Assembly (NCBI GenBank): GCA_030407005.1
Contig: JAUDYN010000002.1
Coordinates: forward strand, 3,286,001 to 3,350,000
Source: Desarmillaria ectypa
Lineage: Eukaryota; Basidiomycota; Agaricomycetes; Agaricales; Physalacriaceae
Reading direction: 5' to 3'
DNA length: 64,000 bases
In this document: positions 38,146-49,633 of the stretch, one piece after another
Layout: each line of letters opens with the position of its first letter
Numbering within the stretch: the first letter of the stretch is position 1
Position numbers and translations under genes: made by a program
Notes under the pieces: generated by a model
The model's database searches: none
The model's input: the letters and a program-made list of their open reading frames with translations, nothing else
What the model was told of the DNA's origin: nothing

Positions 38146-39974
38146 ATGACCGAAGATACACCTGAAACGAAAGAATGGGTACTGGAGCCCGAGACGGAGT
38201 ACAGATTCGAACTCGATCCCGGTACTTCCCTCGCAGTCAAGGCAGGTCCGCGCCAATACTTTCCTCGCATTTCTCTGACCGCACAAGGCATCCAGCTGTC
38301 GCGTGGGCACGCTGAAATATTCGGATTCGAGCTTGTAGAAGGGCAGACGTACGTCTTTGGTGCAGAATGTAAAGGAGCGATATTTACCTGGCAGGGCTGT
38401 ATCATCGAGATGAGTCTTTTTTTCTTTTTCTTACAGAGTGTACGTCGTTCTTAACTGTTATTTCCACGTCACTGGCCATCCATCGACGGATTATGTGTCT
38501 GAAGAAACACCGATGAACGCCTATGGAAATCTACATGTCGCCTTTGAACAGATGCGGGTACGAGCCCTACGGACACTCAACGGATCACCTCCTCCGGATA
38601 CAAAGTCGGATGTTAATGCCGAACCGCCGCGTGTCTTGATATTGGGACCCGAAAACTCCGGCAAGACGAGTGTGTGCAAGATCTTGGTCAACTATGCGGT
38701 TCGTGCTGGACAGGGATGGACCCCGCTTCTAGTGAACCTTGATCCGAGCGAGGGGGGCTGGTCCGCGCCTGGTGCTTTGTCAGTTGCACCCGTGAGCAGT
38801 CCCCTACCGACATCTTCTCCCGCGAATATCCTCGGTACGGCTGCTACTTCGGCGCCAACATCTTTGTCTTCGAATGCGCTATTGCCACTTGTATATTGGT
38901 ATGGGCACCAGGAAACCAGGAAGAATACTCTCTTGATGGACAGACTCATCCGTAACCTCGGTGAAAATGTTCGAGAACGGCAGGACAACGATCCCAGAGG
39001 TACTATCCAAAACTCGTATATATCGTTTATATGAACATCTTTTAGGAGGCGCTGCAGGCATCATTGTCGATACCCCTTCGTCCTTGGGTTCTGGCCCCGC
39101 GTCATCTGCTGAGCACCGACAGAGACTAATAAAAGCTTGTATAGAGTCTTTCCGAAGTGAGAAACACCTTTGTTCTCTTCTTGAAAGCGTCATATCTAAT
39201 ACACAGAGCAGTCAATGTCATTCTCGTCGTGGGGCACGAAAAACTGAACGTTGAAATGCAACGCGCCTACGGATCTCGGCTTACGGTAGTGAAGATACCA
39301 AAGTCAGGCGGCGTACGATGATCTATCACCACGTCCTCTTCTCCACTCACAATTACCAGGTTGTCGAACTTGATCACGGATATCGGGAACGGGTACACAA
39401 CTATCAAATGCATACATATATGTATGGCCAAGTCATACAGCCCCCGGCAGGAATACCAGCTTCTTCTGTCAACGCCGACACTTTCACAGACGTGATACTG
39501 TCTCCGTCGTCTTCCGTCATCAATTTTGATGATCTCATTATATACCGGATCGGTGCAGGTTCTCGTCGTTCTTTTCACCTCAAATTATACACCCTCATTC
39601 TTTGCCTTCACAGCAACTATGGCCCCCTCAGACGCGCTCCCTGTAGGCGCCAAACGCGTGGTCTCAGAGACCCAGCCCGTGCTCGTCAACCCCAGCCAGG
39701 CGGGTTCTGGCCTCCTGAATGCCGTACTCGCACTTCTATCCCCCTTCAACCCGGACGAGAACGAGCGATATGACGAAGAGATCCTCGACCTCACAGTGGT
39801 GGGGTTTCTGGTGATGTGCGTTTCTCCTTCGACATGCCCGGGCGGCTTTCGCTGATCCTCTGCAGAACAAAGCTGGACATCCCTCAACGTAAGATGACCA
39901 TCCTTGCGCCGAATCAAGGGTCTCTCGTGGGAAAGACTGCTATCGTTGGTTCGTACGAATGGCAGGATCAGTAG
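38146..39974 (+). CDS. CLP1: Clp1, polynucleotide kinase-like mRNA 3'-end processing factor
   Basis: Predicted 505-aa subunit of cleavage factor IA. Exons: 38146-38413, about 38472-38999, 39046-39156, 39212-39312, 39360-39558, 39614-39815, 39866-39974. The N-terminal domain (residues 1-105) has ELDPGTSLAVKAG and CKGAIFTWQGC. The P-loop is GPENSGKTS (from Gly148). Later motifs are LLVNLDPSEGG, GAAGIIVDTPSS, NVILVVGHEKLNVEMQRAYG and VVELDHGYRERVHNYQM; the C-terminal ATMAPSDALPVGA domain completes it. The first intron is abnormal: donor 38414, but the frame-correct exon begins near 38472 with no AG before it. A 25-nt GT-AG alternative (38414-38438) keeps the frame but inserts 11 residues. Confidence 0.88.
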
Positions 39975-41882
39975 CCCAATTTCTTCGACTAATTGATCCC
40001 TGTTGCCTTTGCCTCCAAGGCACTACCAATTGAATTTTTTTTGCCCAAATGGTTACTAAATGGAAAACATTTAAGGCACTTATCGATTCTCCAACTCAAT
40101 TACTATCAACCCAGGTTCCAGATGCCACTCAAGGTAGAATAACAGCAGCGGGCTGATTTTCTGATGAGCCATCGTTTTGAACTTGTCCCGAAATTTACCC
40201 ATCACCTATCTGATCACCAGTCCATGATGCAGAAGTGTGCTTTTCTGCCTCGTTGTCGTCAAATGTGGTTCGGAAAATCAGTTTTCATTTAACAAAAAAA
40301 GGCTGTACTTGATGATTGGCCTCAACAACCATCCAACCGCACCCGCTGCGGTACCGGCTGATTGGATACGAACTTGACGGTGCTGAAGTGGTTTGCGGCT
40401 TTTTCACATTATTGGTGCATCCCCGATCTCGGACGCCCAGAATAAATATTCCTCGCCTTCACGTTGCCGGACCCAAGGGTGATTAGCTTTCAATCGTTCA
40501 CGTACAGCAGCTACTGAGTATCAGCGCGGCGTCTTAGTGTCTGGCACATGCCCCTCCGCATCTTGCAATGTGTCTCGTCCCTGACAGCGCGTGATGTAGA
40601 GGATGACATTGACCGTGTCGCCCTGATTGAAACGTTTTCAATAGCATTGGGAATGGTGCTTTTGACCTCTTCCAACAAGCTTGATTCCCGGGCATCTAAC
40701 ATGTCGCAGCTACAATGGATGAAACTGGCTCGGTGGTGACCGGGTGACATGTCAATTTTACTGGCAGCCTTTTCACGCTCTAGGTGGTGCGATAAGCACA
40801 GGTTTTACGTCCCCGGGCGCCCCTAGGCAGCGAGTTGCAACAAGTCCACGGACGCTAACTTTTTGATACATCAGTCCGCCGAGAGAACAGATCTTTGACT
40901 ATTTGTAGGTGCTAGTGACGGCAGACGTGTCATTGATATTTCTTCTATCATTCAACCATGCCGTGTCTTATGAAAGAAGTAGCATGGAAAAATCCAAAGG
41001 ACTACTCAACCATCGTCATTCGAAGGTGAGGTTATGGCGTCTGGACAGGCTCGAGCTCCTGCGTCGTCCAGGGAATCACGGTGACAGGATGATATTCATT
41101 CAGATGAACCTTGATAAGGCTATGCTTCAGTTCATGATGAAGTCACAGACACAGCTATAACGTAGATCCGTAGATTCCGAGTGCCAGTGGTCCGCGGTAC
41201 ACAAGCTATGCACCAAATGGGAGCAACCAAGCTAATGGTGTCGACTACCAGAACCCGAGACTAGCAGTGAGTGGAGGACTACGATTTTGAGAATAGACAT
41301 TGAAGCCACCTGGTAGAAAGGTTATAATTATAGGACTGTTTCGGTATACATGTCGCTCTCAGGTCCATCAAGGAAAGGTTGGCCAGAGCCAATTATTGCT
41401 AGCGAATCTTCGAATTCATAGAGTAGCATGCGCTTTGTCCGATTGGAAAGACCCTTGGCGACCTGCATCAAGTAAGGCTTTAGAATCTAGTAAGATCGTC
41501 TGAACAACACAAAAAGGCACTAGATCGTCCCAAAGTTCCGGTTTTCCTCCGTCCCACAAAGTATTCTAGGAATCGGAGACCTGAGGAGCCGTGAACCTCC
41601 ATCCCCTCCTTGAAATCACGGCGCCAAGAACGTGATACGGTCCCCATATGGACTGTTATGTGTTCCGCGTTTTCATCGGCAGACATTAGGAATCGAAAGA
41701 CTGCAATATTGCGTAATGTGGGAACCCGAATTCAGGGCTCATCAGCGTGGGTGGCAGATGATTTACAAACCCTTTTTGAGTCAACAGCTCTTTTTTTATC
41801 TTCCTCACAGAATCATTCATAAAGAAATGTTCGTTCTCGCATCACACGCGCTCCCATCTTTCTTCCCCCCATTATCCCCTAC
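39975..41882. other. gene-free stretch
   Basis: 1.9 kb between CLP1 and the transporter gene. Only short open frames on both strands; none resembles a known protein. No tRNA or repeat recognised. Confidence 0.4.
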
Positions 41883-44439
41883 ATGGATACTGCTAGTGAG
41901 CAGTGGGAAAAGCACCCTCATCTAGGTTTGAACGAATCCGAGGCCGATGTTGCTGCTCAGCTTGCCGTGGAGTCGGTCAGCTTGGATCCTAAGGAAGCTG
42001 CGAGACTGAGGTATGCTGTGTTATTGTATGTGTTACATCGTATTGACTTCATCCAAGGCGGAAGATTGACAAGCATGTTTTACCTTTAATGTGCCGTGAG
42101 TACTGGCTTGACCATTCTGAACGTCAAGTAGTTGATATTCATCGCAGTTCTGTATCTGTATGTCTCTACCACCGATGTGCTACTCGTAACGAGGGGCTAA
42201 TGTTGCCAAGGATGACATTTGCCGACAAGACAACGCTCGGACAATCCTCCATTCTCGGCATTTTGTACGTTACCTGTTCTCGTCACCCTGAAAGGACTCA
42301 AAATATTCCAGAAATGGTGCCCACCTGAACCAGACGCAGTTTAACTGGCTGGGCTCCGTATTTTATCTCAGTTACCTTGTCTTCGAAGTATGTCATGCTC
42401 GCCTTGCGGTTACGCGACCCTGACAGCCATTCCCCCCAGTACCCTCAAAGCCTTGCGCTCCAGCGATTTCCCGTAGGAAAATGGATGAGGTAACGCAGGC
42501 CTTATGACTGACTCCCATGCTCTTTCTGATTCGCGGCAGTATAAACATCTTCATTTGGTCCGTCGCTCTCATCTGCCACGCTGCATGCTCGTCGTTCGGT
42601 GGCCTATTTGCTGTCCGGTTCATCCTTGGCGTATGTGAAGGCGCGATCACTCCAGGGTTCATGATCGTACGTCGCATCTTCTTTTCCCGAATCCAAAAGC
42701 ACCGAAATTGAGTCGGTTAGGTGACCTCCATGTTTTACACGCGGGAAGAACAAACAAAACGCACCGGTTATTGGTGTAAGTATCGATCGGGTTTTGAAAA
42801 CGAGCGACGGCTTCTCATTTCCGTTTCTAAACTCAGTCCTAATGAATGGCTTCGCCATCATCGTCCTGGGTTTCGTCGCATTTGGCGTTCTGCACACCAG
42901 GGTCGGTACTGTGGATTCAATGCACCCCCGTTTCTGATCGTTCACATATCCTTCAGACAGGCAGCTTCTTGCCGTGGCAATGGTTAGTGAAAGCACCGTC
43001 GGGCCTTAATTGCTAGGCACGCTAACGATCATCGCAGGTTAATGATCATTACCGGCCTGATCACACTTATCTCGTCTGTGATCTTCTGGTGAGCGGCATT
43101 GTTAGGTACGGTCTCGGGACCGCAGCTCATTTCTTCGTTAGGCTCTTCTTCCCGGATTCTCCGACTACTGCACGTTTTCTTACCCCGGATGAACGCATCA
43201 AAGTCGTACAAAGGATCAAGGTCAATCAGACGGGTATAGAAAATAAGACGTGGAAACGTGATCAGTGCGTTGTTCTTTGCCATTGTCATAGCTCCATATG
43301 CATAAGCCGACAAACTTAGATTTATTGAAACGTTTAAAGACCCGAAAATATGGATCATGGTGTTGTTTGCTGCTCTTAGGTACGTGCATCTTCTACTCTT
43401 CTATCCGGACAGATGCTGATCCATTATTTTTCTCCGACCCAGCAATATCGTGAACTCAGTGGGTCACGTATTACACGCTGCAAAGCTGGAAGGAACTAAT
43501 CCACATGTTCCATATACAGCTCACGAACCAACGGCAGCTTATTGTCAAACAATTTGGCTTCAGTACCATCCAGACCACTTTGATCGGCTGTGTCGACGGT
43601 GTCGTGGAAAGTGGGTTACGCACTTTTCGTAGATGCGTGCTGTGGAGCTGACGCAATCCGCAGTCTTGACGATATGGCTGGGAATTACCCTCGCTTCGCT
43701 TAAGCCCGTTGGGCGTGGCTACGCCGGGGTTCTGATGTATATAGTCGCAATCTTGGGTGCGCTGCTAGTAAATCTACTCCCTTCGAGCAACAAGGTTGGA
43801 TTGCTATTCTCCTATTGGGTTTCAAGTGAGTATCTCCTTTTCGTTCAGATTCATTTATCCATATCTCCTAGTTTTCGCCATCGCACCATTTCCCATCTTT
43901 CTCGGATGGGTGAGCGGTCTAACGTCGGGACATACAAAGCGTGAGTGATCCCTCACCCCTACCAGGTATATCGTACAATTAAGACGTTCTGATGCAGGGA
44001 TAACTACTAATGCGCTGGTCCTCATTGGATACTGTGTGGGTAACTTTGCAGGCCCATTTGTGTGGAAAAAGGAATACCAGCCGAGGTACGACCCTGAAGT
44101 TCTGATTGCTCCCCTGCTAGGACATGACCGTTCCTCAGGAATCATGTTCCATGGGCTTTGCTTGCAGCATGCAACTTAGCATCTGGGATCTTTCTTCTCA
44201 TTCTCCGGTTTATGCTTTCCGCCGAGAATAAGCGACGAGATATGAATCGGCACGATGATACTTTTGACGATGTGTATGTGACGCATGTAAACGCTGATGG
44301 AACGACGGAGGAGAGAAAAATCGACAAGGTATTGATGTTTCTTTCACTCTTCTTTCGAGCTTGGCTGATATACATGCTCTCAAAGGCATTCCTTGATCTT
44401 ACAGATATCCAGAACAAAGATTTCAGATACCTACTCTAG
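41883..44439 (+). CDS. MFS transporter, allantoate permease (Dal5)-like
   Basis: Predicted 504-aa plasma-membrane transporter from 20 exons: 41883-42010, 42058-42095, 42148-42157 (10 nt), 42211-42264, 42312-42387, 42440-42489, 42540-42666, 42721-42775, 42837-42901, 42957-42982, 43038-43088, 43142-43264, 43320-43379, 43443-43458 (16 nt), 43538-43610, 43664-43825, 43872-43940, 43998-44085, 44139-44328, 44386-44439. The reading gives the family order: RRKIDKHVLPLMCLLYLMTF, ADKTTLGQSSILGIL, NQTQFNWLGSVFYLSYLVFE, FILGVCEGAITPGF, SMFYTREEQTKRTGYW, LFFPDSPTTARFLTPDER, IWLGITLASLKPVG and GYCVGNFAGPFVWKKEYQPR. Members move organic anions such as allantoate, nicotinate or related acids; the substrate cannot be told from sequence. 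Confidence 0.9.
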
Positions 44440-44784
44440 ACGAAGTTATATATGATTTGAGTTGGATTGTACATTTGACATACTAACAGATGGCATTGGT
44501 CACGGTTCTGTCGCTTTCTTCAATATTATAAGGATAGACACCACCTATGTCTGTACCAAACGAACACCTACAAGGTCAGTAAATTGGGGGTGAGTGAGAT
44601 CCGATGGACTTCCGTCCCGAGATGACTTCACTTTGGTACCGACAATTAAATTGAATAATTACGGTCGTGAATCAGCTGCAGCTAATTAAGCTTTGGTATG
44701 AGCATTTGTATTTAATGGTCAAGATTCCGGAAAGGTTAGGATATTCAAAAAAGGAATTACTAAGTCCATTTATTTAAGTATTCT
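44440..44784. other. intergenic region transporter to RRM-like gene
   Basis: 345 bp, AT-rich, with no gene seen. Confidence 0.5.
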
Positions 44785-46324
44785 GTGCTCAATTTAGCAA
44801 AAACCTCAAATCAGTTTTTTATGGTGTCTCTCTCTCCCAGGACAGTGCTGCCATTTTTCACATCATGTCCGCGACCTTCAAGACGACACTTTGTTGCCAG
44901 AGTATCTAGTCCTGAGACAGGCGACGGTGGACGCAGGCGAAGACGCGTTCTCCGTGTGGATCATCTACCCAACAATTACGATGTCACCGAATTCCTCTCC
45001 AACCAGGGCGCCTACAGAATTGAAAGAATTGATTTTTCACCAAACTCTGTGGACCTGCGCTTTTTTCGCCCCGTCGATGCCGAAGAACGTAAAGGGCGCT
45101 GGCACCAGATGCAACGGTTCAAGGACGAGCAAATGAGCTTTGTGGGGCCGTCTCGTCCAGTGGTGGATGCCGGAATCATTGCGAGAATTGGTGCCTGGCA
45201 TGCATCCAGACGCCTCGAAATACCGGGAGAATGGACTGTTCAGGCGCTGCAAGATCTTTTTACGCCATATGGAGCCGTCTGCTTCACGGGTATCAGGGAG
45301 AACAGAGGACTCGTGGACTTTTTGAACATTGCGGATGCCATCAAGGTGATTAATTCTGTCGTTTTGTATATCCCTAGTTTCTTATGTCTACTTTTAGGCA
45401 TACGAGGCTCTCCAACAGCATAAGGTCGCGTTTCGCAGAGATCCTGACCCTGTGGGGACGACACCGCGGACTGTACATATAACTGGAATTCAAAGGAATC
45501 AAGTCGAGGATCACGTCTTGACGACCTTACGCGCGGTGAAACGTTCTACGGGGCTAAGTCTCCGTCACGATGCGAATAAAGAAACGATGGTGCGTCCTTC
45601 AACATGTGCGAAAATACTTTCTCATGGCCTCTCTAGGATATCGAGTTCTTTGACAAAGACGAAGCCGATACCTTCTTGTCGCATTTCCAGCCAATAGCGG
45701 AGCAGAAAAATCTTACTGCGACAGCAGTTGAGACACCCAACCTTCATCCCATGACGATGCTTGCTCTAAATTTGGGAGCAAGACGGGCATTGTGGATAGG
45801 CTTGCGGAACAAAAAGGCCAAGGATGCCAAGGCTCATCTGGTGCAAACGCTCTTGTCGCAGTTCGGCGAAGTGATGTTTGTCCGCCACCGCGCATCAGTG
45901 TTCGTGTTGGTTATTTGATGTTACATGCAAAGAAACTGACGATCTTCTAGTCCAGTGCCCTATTCATCGCTCATCGTATTCTTTACGGACGTGTATGCCG
46001 CAATGAATGCTCTCATTGGGCTTGAGAAAGGAGGTCACACGCTTGCTGCATTTGCTGGTTGTGAAGTGAACTTTGCCAAATGGGAAGGCATTAAAGATCC
46101 TCCGGAGGTGCAACGGATGATCATTTCTGGGACCACCGTGACCATACCTGTTCCATCTGAAGAACTGTTGTACGTCCCCTCTACCTATTTGGGGTTGATA
46201 TTAGGACTCACCACGTTCGGATAGTGTGGAGGTACCGCAGAATCGACGGGAATATCGGTATACTCTTTCCTCTTTGTTGCGAGAGAGAAATACAAAGCCG
46301 TGGCAGCGAAGACGAGAGCAATGA
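44785..46324 (+). CDS. RRM-like RNA-binding protein with possible mitochondrial presequence
   Basis: Predicted 444 aa (432 aa from the ATG at 44821). Exons: 44785-45345, 45398-45589, 45637-45899, 45951-46169, 46225-46324. The first 40 residues are rich in Ser, Arg and Phe with few acids, which suggests mitochondrial import. Several segments look like degenerate RRM units: RVLRVDHLPNNYDVTEFLSN, LFTPYGAVCFTGIRENRGLV with FLNIADAIKAYEAL, RTVHITGIQ, and ALWIGLRNKKAKDAK with LLSQFGEVMFVRHR and FTDVYAAMNALIGLEKGGHT. RNP1 and RNP2 are weakly conserved. The C-terminus is Arg-rich and ends WQRRREQ. The donor of intron 3 (45900) and the last junction are inferred from phase. Function is unknown. Confidence 0.68.
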
Positions 46325-49300
46325 CCTCGTTTCTTCCATCGAACATGCCATATCCCGATATTGACGGTGAGCCCTCCCTTAGGTTAGGGCTGTAGAGATT
46401 GCCCATTGGCCTGACTTTGAGTCAGTATTCTGCCGTCCTGTCTGTTGGTCTTGTGGGCAAGTACAGTCGACTTTTATGAAGTTGCTTATCTTTGTCGCCA
46501 TTAAGATGTTTGCCATTGAATTGGACTTCTGTCGGCAGTCTTCTTATGAATACACTGGGAAATGATGCGTATTATCAGTGGAGCCTTTTTTGCTAGCTTC
46601 TGTCTCGGACTTACATCTGAACATGTGTATGGCCGTACATGGTGGATGATAGGAACTAGCTGAGCATTTTGGCTATCTATTCTACTGTGCACCCAGTGTG
46701 ATAACGCGGAAGCCGGAGTTTTGCTGAACGAGCTGCATGACGCCTGCACGTAATTGTATATAGATCGAGGTAGCTGGGTGGTATCGAGGTTTCGTATATC
46801 TTGAGCAGTGCGCAGCTCTGGAAGAACATTCTATATTTTCGAACCAAATAAGCCCGGGCGAGCGAGGTAGCGTGAAATCATACTTACAACACTTTCCTCA
46901 TTCTCCTCATTTATGCCGCATGTTGTAAAAGCCTAGATTAGATCCAGTTTGTAATTAGGAAGGAGATGTAGTGGATTAGTGGCTGGGTTGTGTGCCATAA
47001 GTGTGGGGTTTGAGTCCCGCTAGCATCCTTCGCCGAAATGTTTTTTTCTTCACCGTCTTACAATTTGGAAGGAAGATTCAAGAGACATGTTCGGTATTCA
47101 ATGAACTTAGCTAGAGTTTTTCCTCCGGAGGATAGTCTAAAGAAATAGAAGACATAGGCTGGTAGAAATATCTCTGCATACTCAGTAGCTAAATTTTCTA
47201 AAATCTTACTGGTATCAGGGTAGAATTCTTTTGTTTGCTCCAGGTCCTTTTCGTGCCTTCTGACCGTGAAGTAATGCAATGAGTAAGTACTTATATAACG
47301 TACTTCACTCTAAATTTCGTGTAAATCCAAGTTCGGCTAAACCCGAACAGGATCTCCTTAACACCACCACCACCTTTCAAAGGTCCCTACGGCGACCAGC
47401 AGGTCAGCTTCTTTGCTTTGATATGATCCATTCTTTTATTTGTTTTTCTATAAGGCAGCATCTCGGCTTCGCCACACTGTGACCGCTATCCCGGAGCCTC
47501 TACTTATACCACCAGATAGCAATAAGGCTGACCGCACTCATCATAATCCATGGATTCTTTGTACGTGATTTGCTATATACCGCGATAAGTAATGTCTGAT
47601 ACCTTGATAGCAGTTTCAAACGGAACTAGACATTTCTTGCGCGTGACCTGAATCGACCTGTGTATGCCTTGGTCTGCTCATTTCCCTACTGCATATTTCG
47701 ACAAATCGTAATTTCGTTCTGGACCTCCGGAATCATGAATCATCGCCCCACGCGGCATACTCCGCCATAGCCCCGGACGTCCTTCATTGTATCTCGAAAC
47801 ATCATCTAACAAACGTCTCCTTGCTAGCACACTCCATGTATGTGTTGATATCATTTTCATCTGTTTTTTTCTGATACTTTGCAAGGGAGGTAAATTTGTT
47901 GTTGTGGCACTGGATCCCAATCTTTGAACGTCGGTGCTTTCTCATCTCATCTCATCTCGTCACGAATTTCGAAGAACCTGAGCTACTCCAAGCAATCCGT
48001 CGTCTCTAGACTAGGCTCTCTCAAGGCAGGGCGAAGCAAATGGTTGTGGCCAACGGCCTTCGTACCGCCCACAGCCATTGTTAAAGCTAGCGCTAGCATA
48101 GTTCAACGACTAGTGAGCAGTGCTTGCCAGATTTGAAATTGAACTGTAGTCTGCCGTATTCATCCAAGACGCGAGATCTTTTCGTATCTTTGGATGTGAA
48201 AAGTCCCCGTTCTTGGGGTTCAACGTTCATCAATCGCATGCTTTTCGAGATATATCCAGTTCTGCAGGAAGTATCTTTGAAAGAAATAAGTGTGTTGAAT
48301 TTGGGTCTCATTTTCTCACAGGAATGTTCGATAGTCGACGGCTTTATTTTCAGTATTTGGCGCGCGGACGTGAGGAATGAACGGTCCCCTTCCACTCTTA
48401 GGGAAGCATCGAAACGCTAGGCGCTTGCTATCTAACTGTGGATCTCATCTTTCTTCTATGACCGTACTGGTCAAGTGACAATATAGATGCTGACATCCAA
48501 CATTTGTTCGAACGAGAAAAGTTGGGTATATGCGTAATATTTATGTATGCTCTCAGCCTAAGGCAAACCTGAGCCTCTGCTACGACAGCTGCGTGTGCGG
48601 CATGCTCATTGCCCACGAGGTCGACGAAGGGTCGGTAAAGACGGTCCTGGACAGCAGCGTTCGGACTGCCGTGCTTTTTTTCTAGTGGCGCAGGTATCTA
48701 GTGTTTCACTTCTCTCCTTATAGATCGCTTATCGGTTTTCAAACACCAATAGTCCGTACCATCTCGAGTTTTGGTCTTCCGGGGTGGCGGTGCTTATGCG
48801 CCTACTTGTTTTGGGGTGGATAGTTGGAGGGAACCAGTTTCAATGCTGAACTTTCCTCATGGATCGGGTTTTGAACCAACGTAAGCGTGCACCCGAGTTC
48901 TTCGGGTACTCTTAGTATTCGTCACGGCGATTGGTACTCAAGGCGGCAAACGTTATTGCAAAATATTCCTCAAAAACAGTCGAATTTCGTGCTAGCTCCC
49001 CGTGGTCATCCATACAAGTTCTTTTTCAAGTTCGGTCAAAAGCGACAGATAAAAACTGGTTTGACGTCCCAATAAGAAGGGAGGATGAAGAAGGCGATGG
49101 TTAATTCTTTGGTGTTCCTGATCATTTAGCACGGCCATAAGCAATCTGAGAACGGTGCAGAGCGCGTGGTTCAAGGTTGCTTCCAAGCAGCAGACTAAAA
49201 CCCCGGCAAATGCACATTCGTCCAAAATCCGCCGCCAAGAACTCGATGGGGCTCACAGTTATGGACCTGAGGAATTTGGCAATTTCAAGGAGCCTGTCAT

Positions 49301-49633
49301 CGCCTCTCCATTACACAATGCTCTTGATGACAGAGCGCCAGAAAACGACGAGACGAAGATGTTGTAACTAGTTCATGGCTTCAGTCAGGCAAGTGATAAT
49401 AATCTTATCTACCGTCCGCATTTTCACCTCCATAACAGCGATCGGGAGCGCTAGCTTGGCCAGGCATCTTACGCGAATCCAACACCGCTAATTTTATTCA
49501 CGGTTCAGGCTGTCGGGCCTGTGTCAAAAAACAAAATGTTTAGGTGATGCCCACTGATCAAGATCGTATCTCGAGTATAAAAGGCCAAAGCTTCCCTCCC
49601 TCTTCGACAGAGTTTGCTCGCTATACGCCAGCA
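46325..49633. other. gene-poor stretch, start of accessory region
   Basis: 3.3 kb with no supportable gene. Open frames at 47058-47279 (minus), 47924-48420 (plus) and 49155-49371 (plus) show no family similarity and no splicing partners. A SINE copy lies near 47.0 kb. The sequence is AT-richer than the core-gene region. Confidence 0.4.
46968..47047 (+). repeat. tRNA-derived SINE-like element, copy 3
   Basis: Plus strand: a tRNA-like 5' half (ggattagtggctgggttgtg), a B-box-like ggtttgagtcc (47008-47018), then cgctagcatccttcgccg, aaatg and seven T (47041-47047). The end aaatgttttt matches copy 1 and the B-box region matches copy 2, so the three belong to one family. Confidence 0.5.

Noticed and set aside
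46185..46406. minus-strand 73-codon frame with a hydrophobic stretch
   Set aside because: It overlaps the last exon of the RRM-like gene, whose phase and Arg-rich end fit better.
47058..47279. minus-strand 73-codon frame
   Set aside because: No homologue recognised, no neighbouring exons, and AT-rich surroundings where such frames occur by chance.
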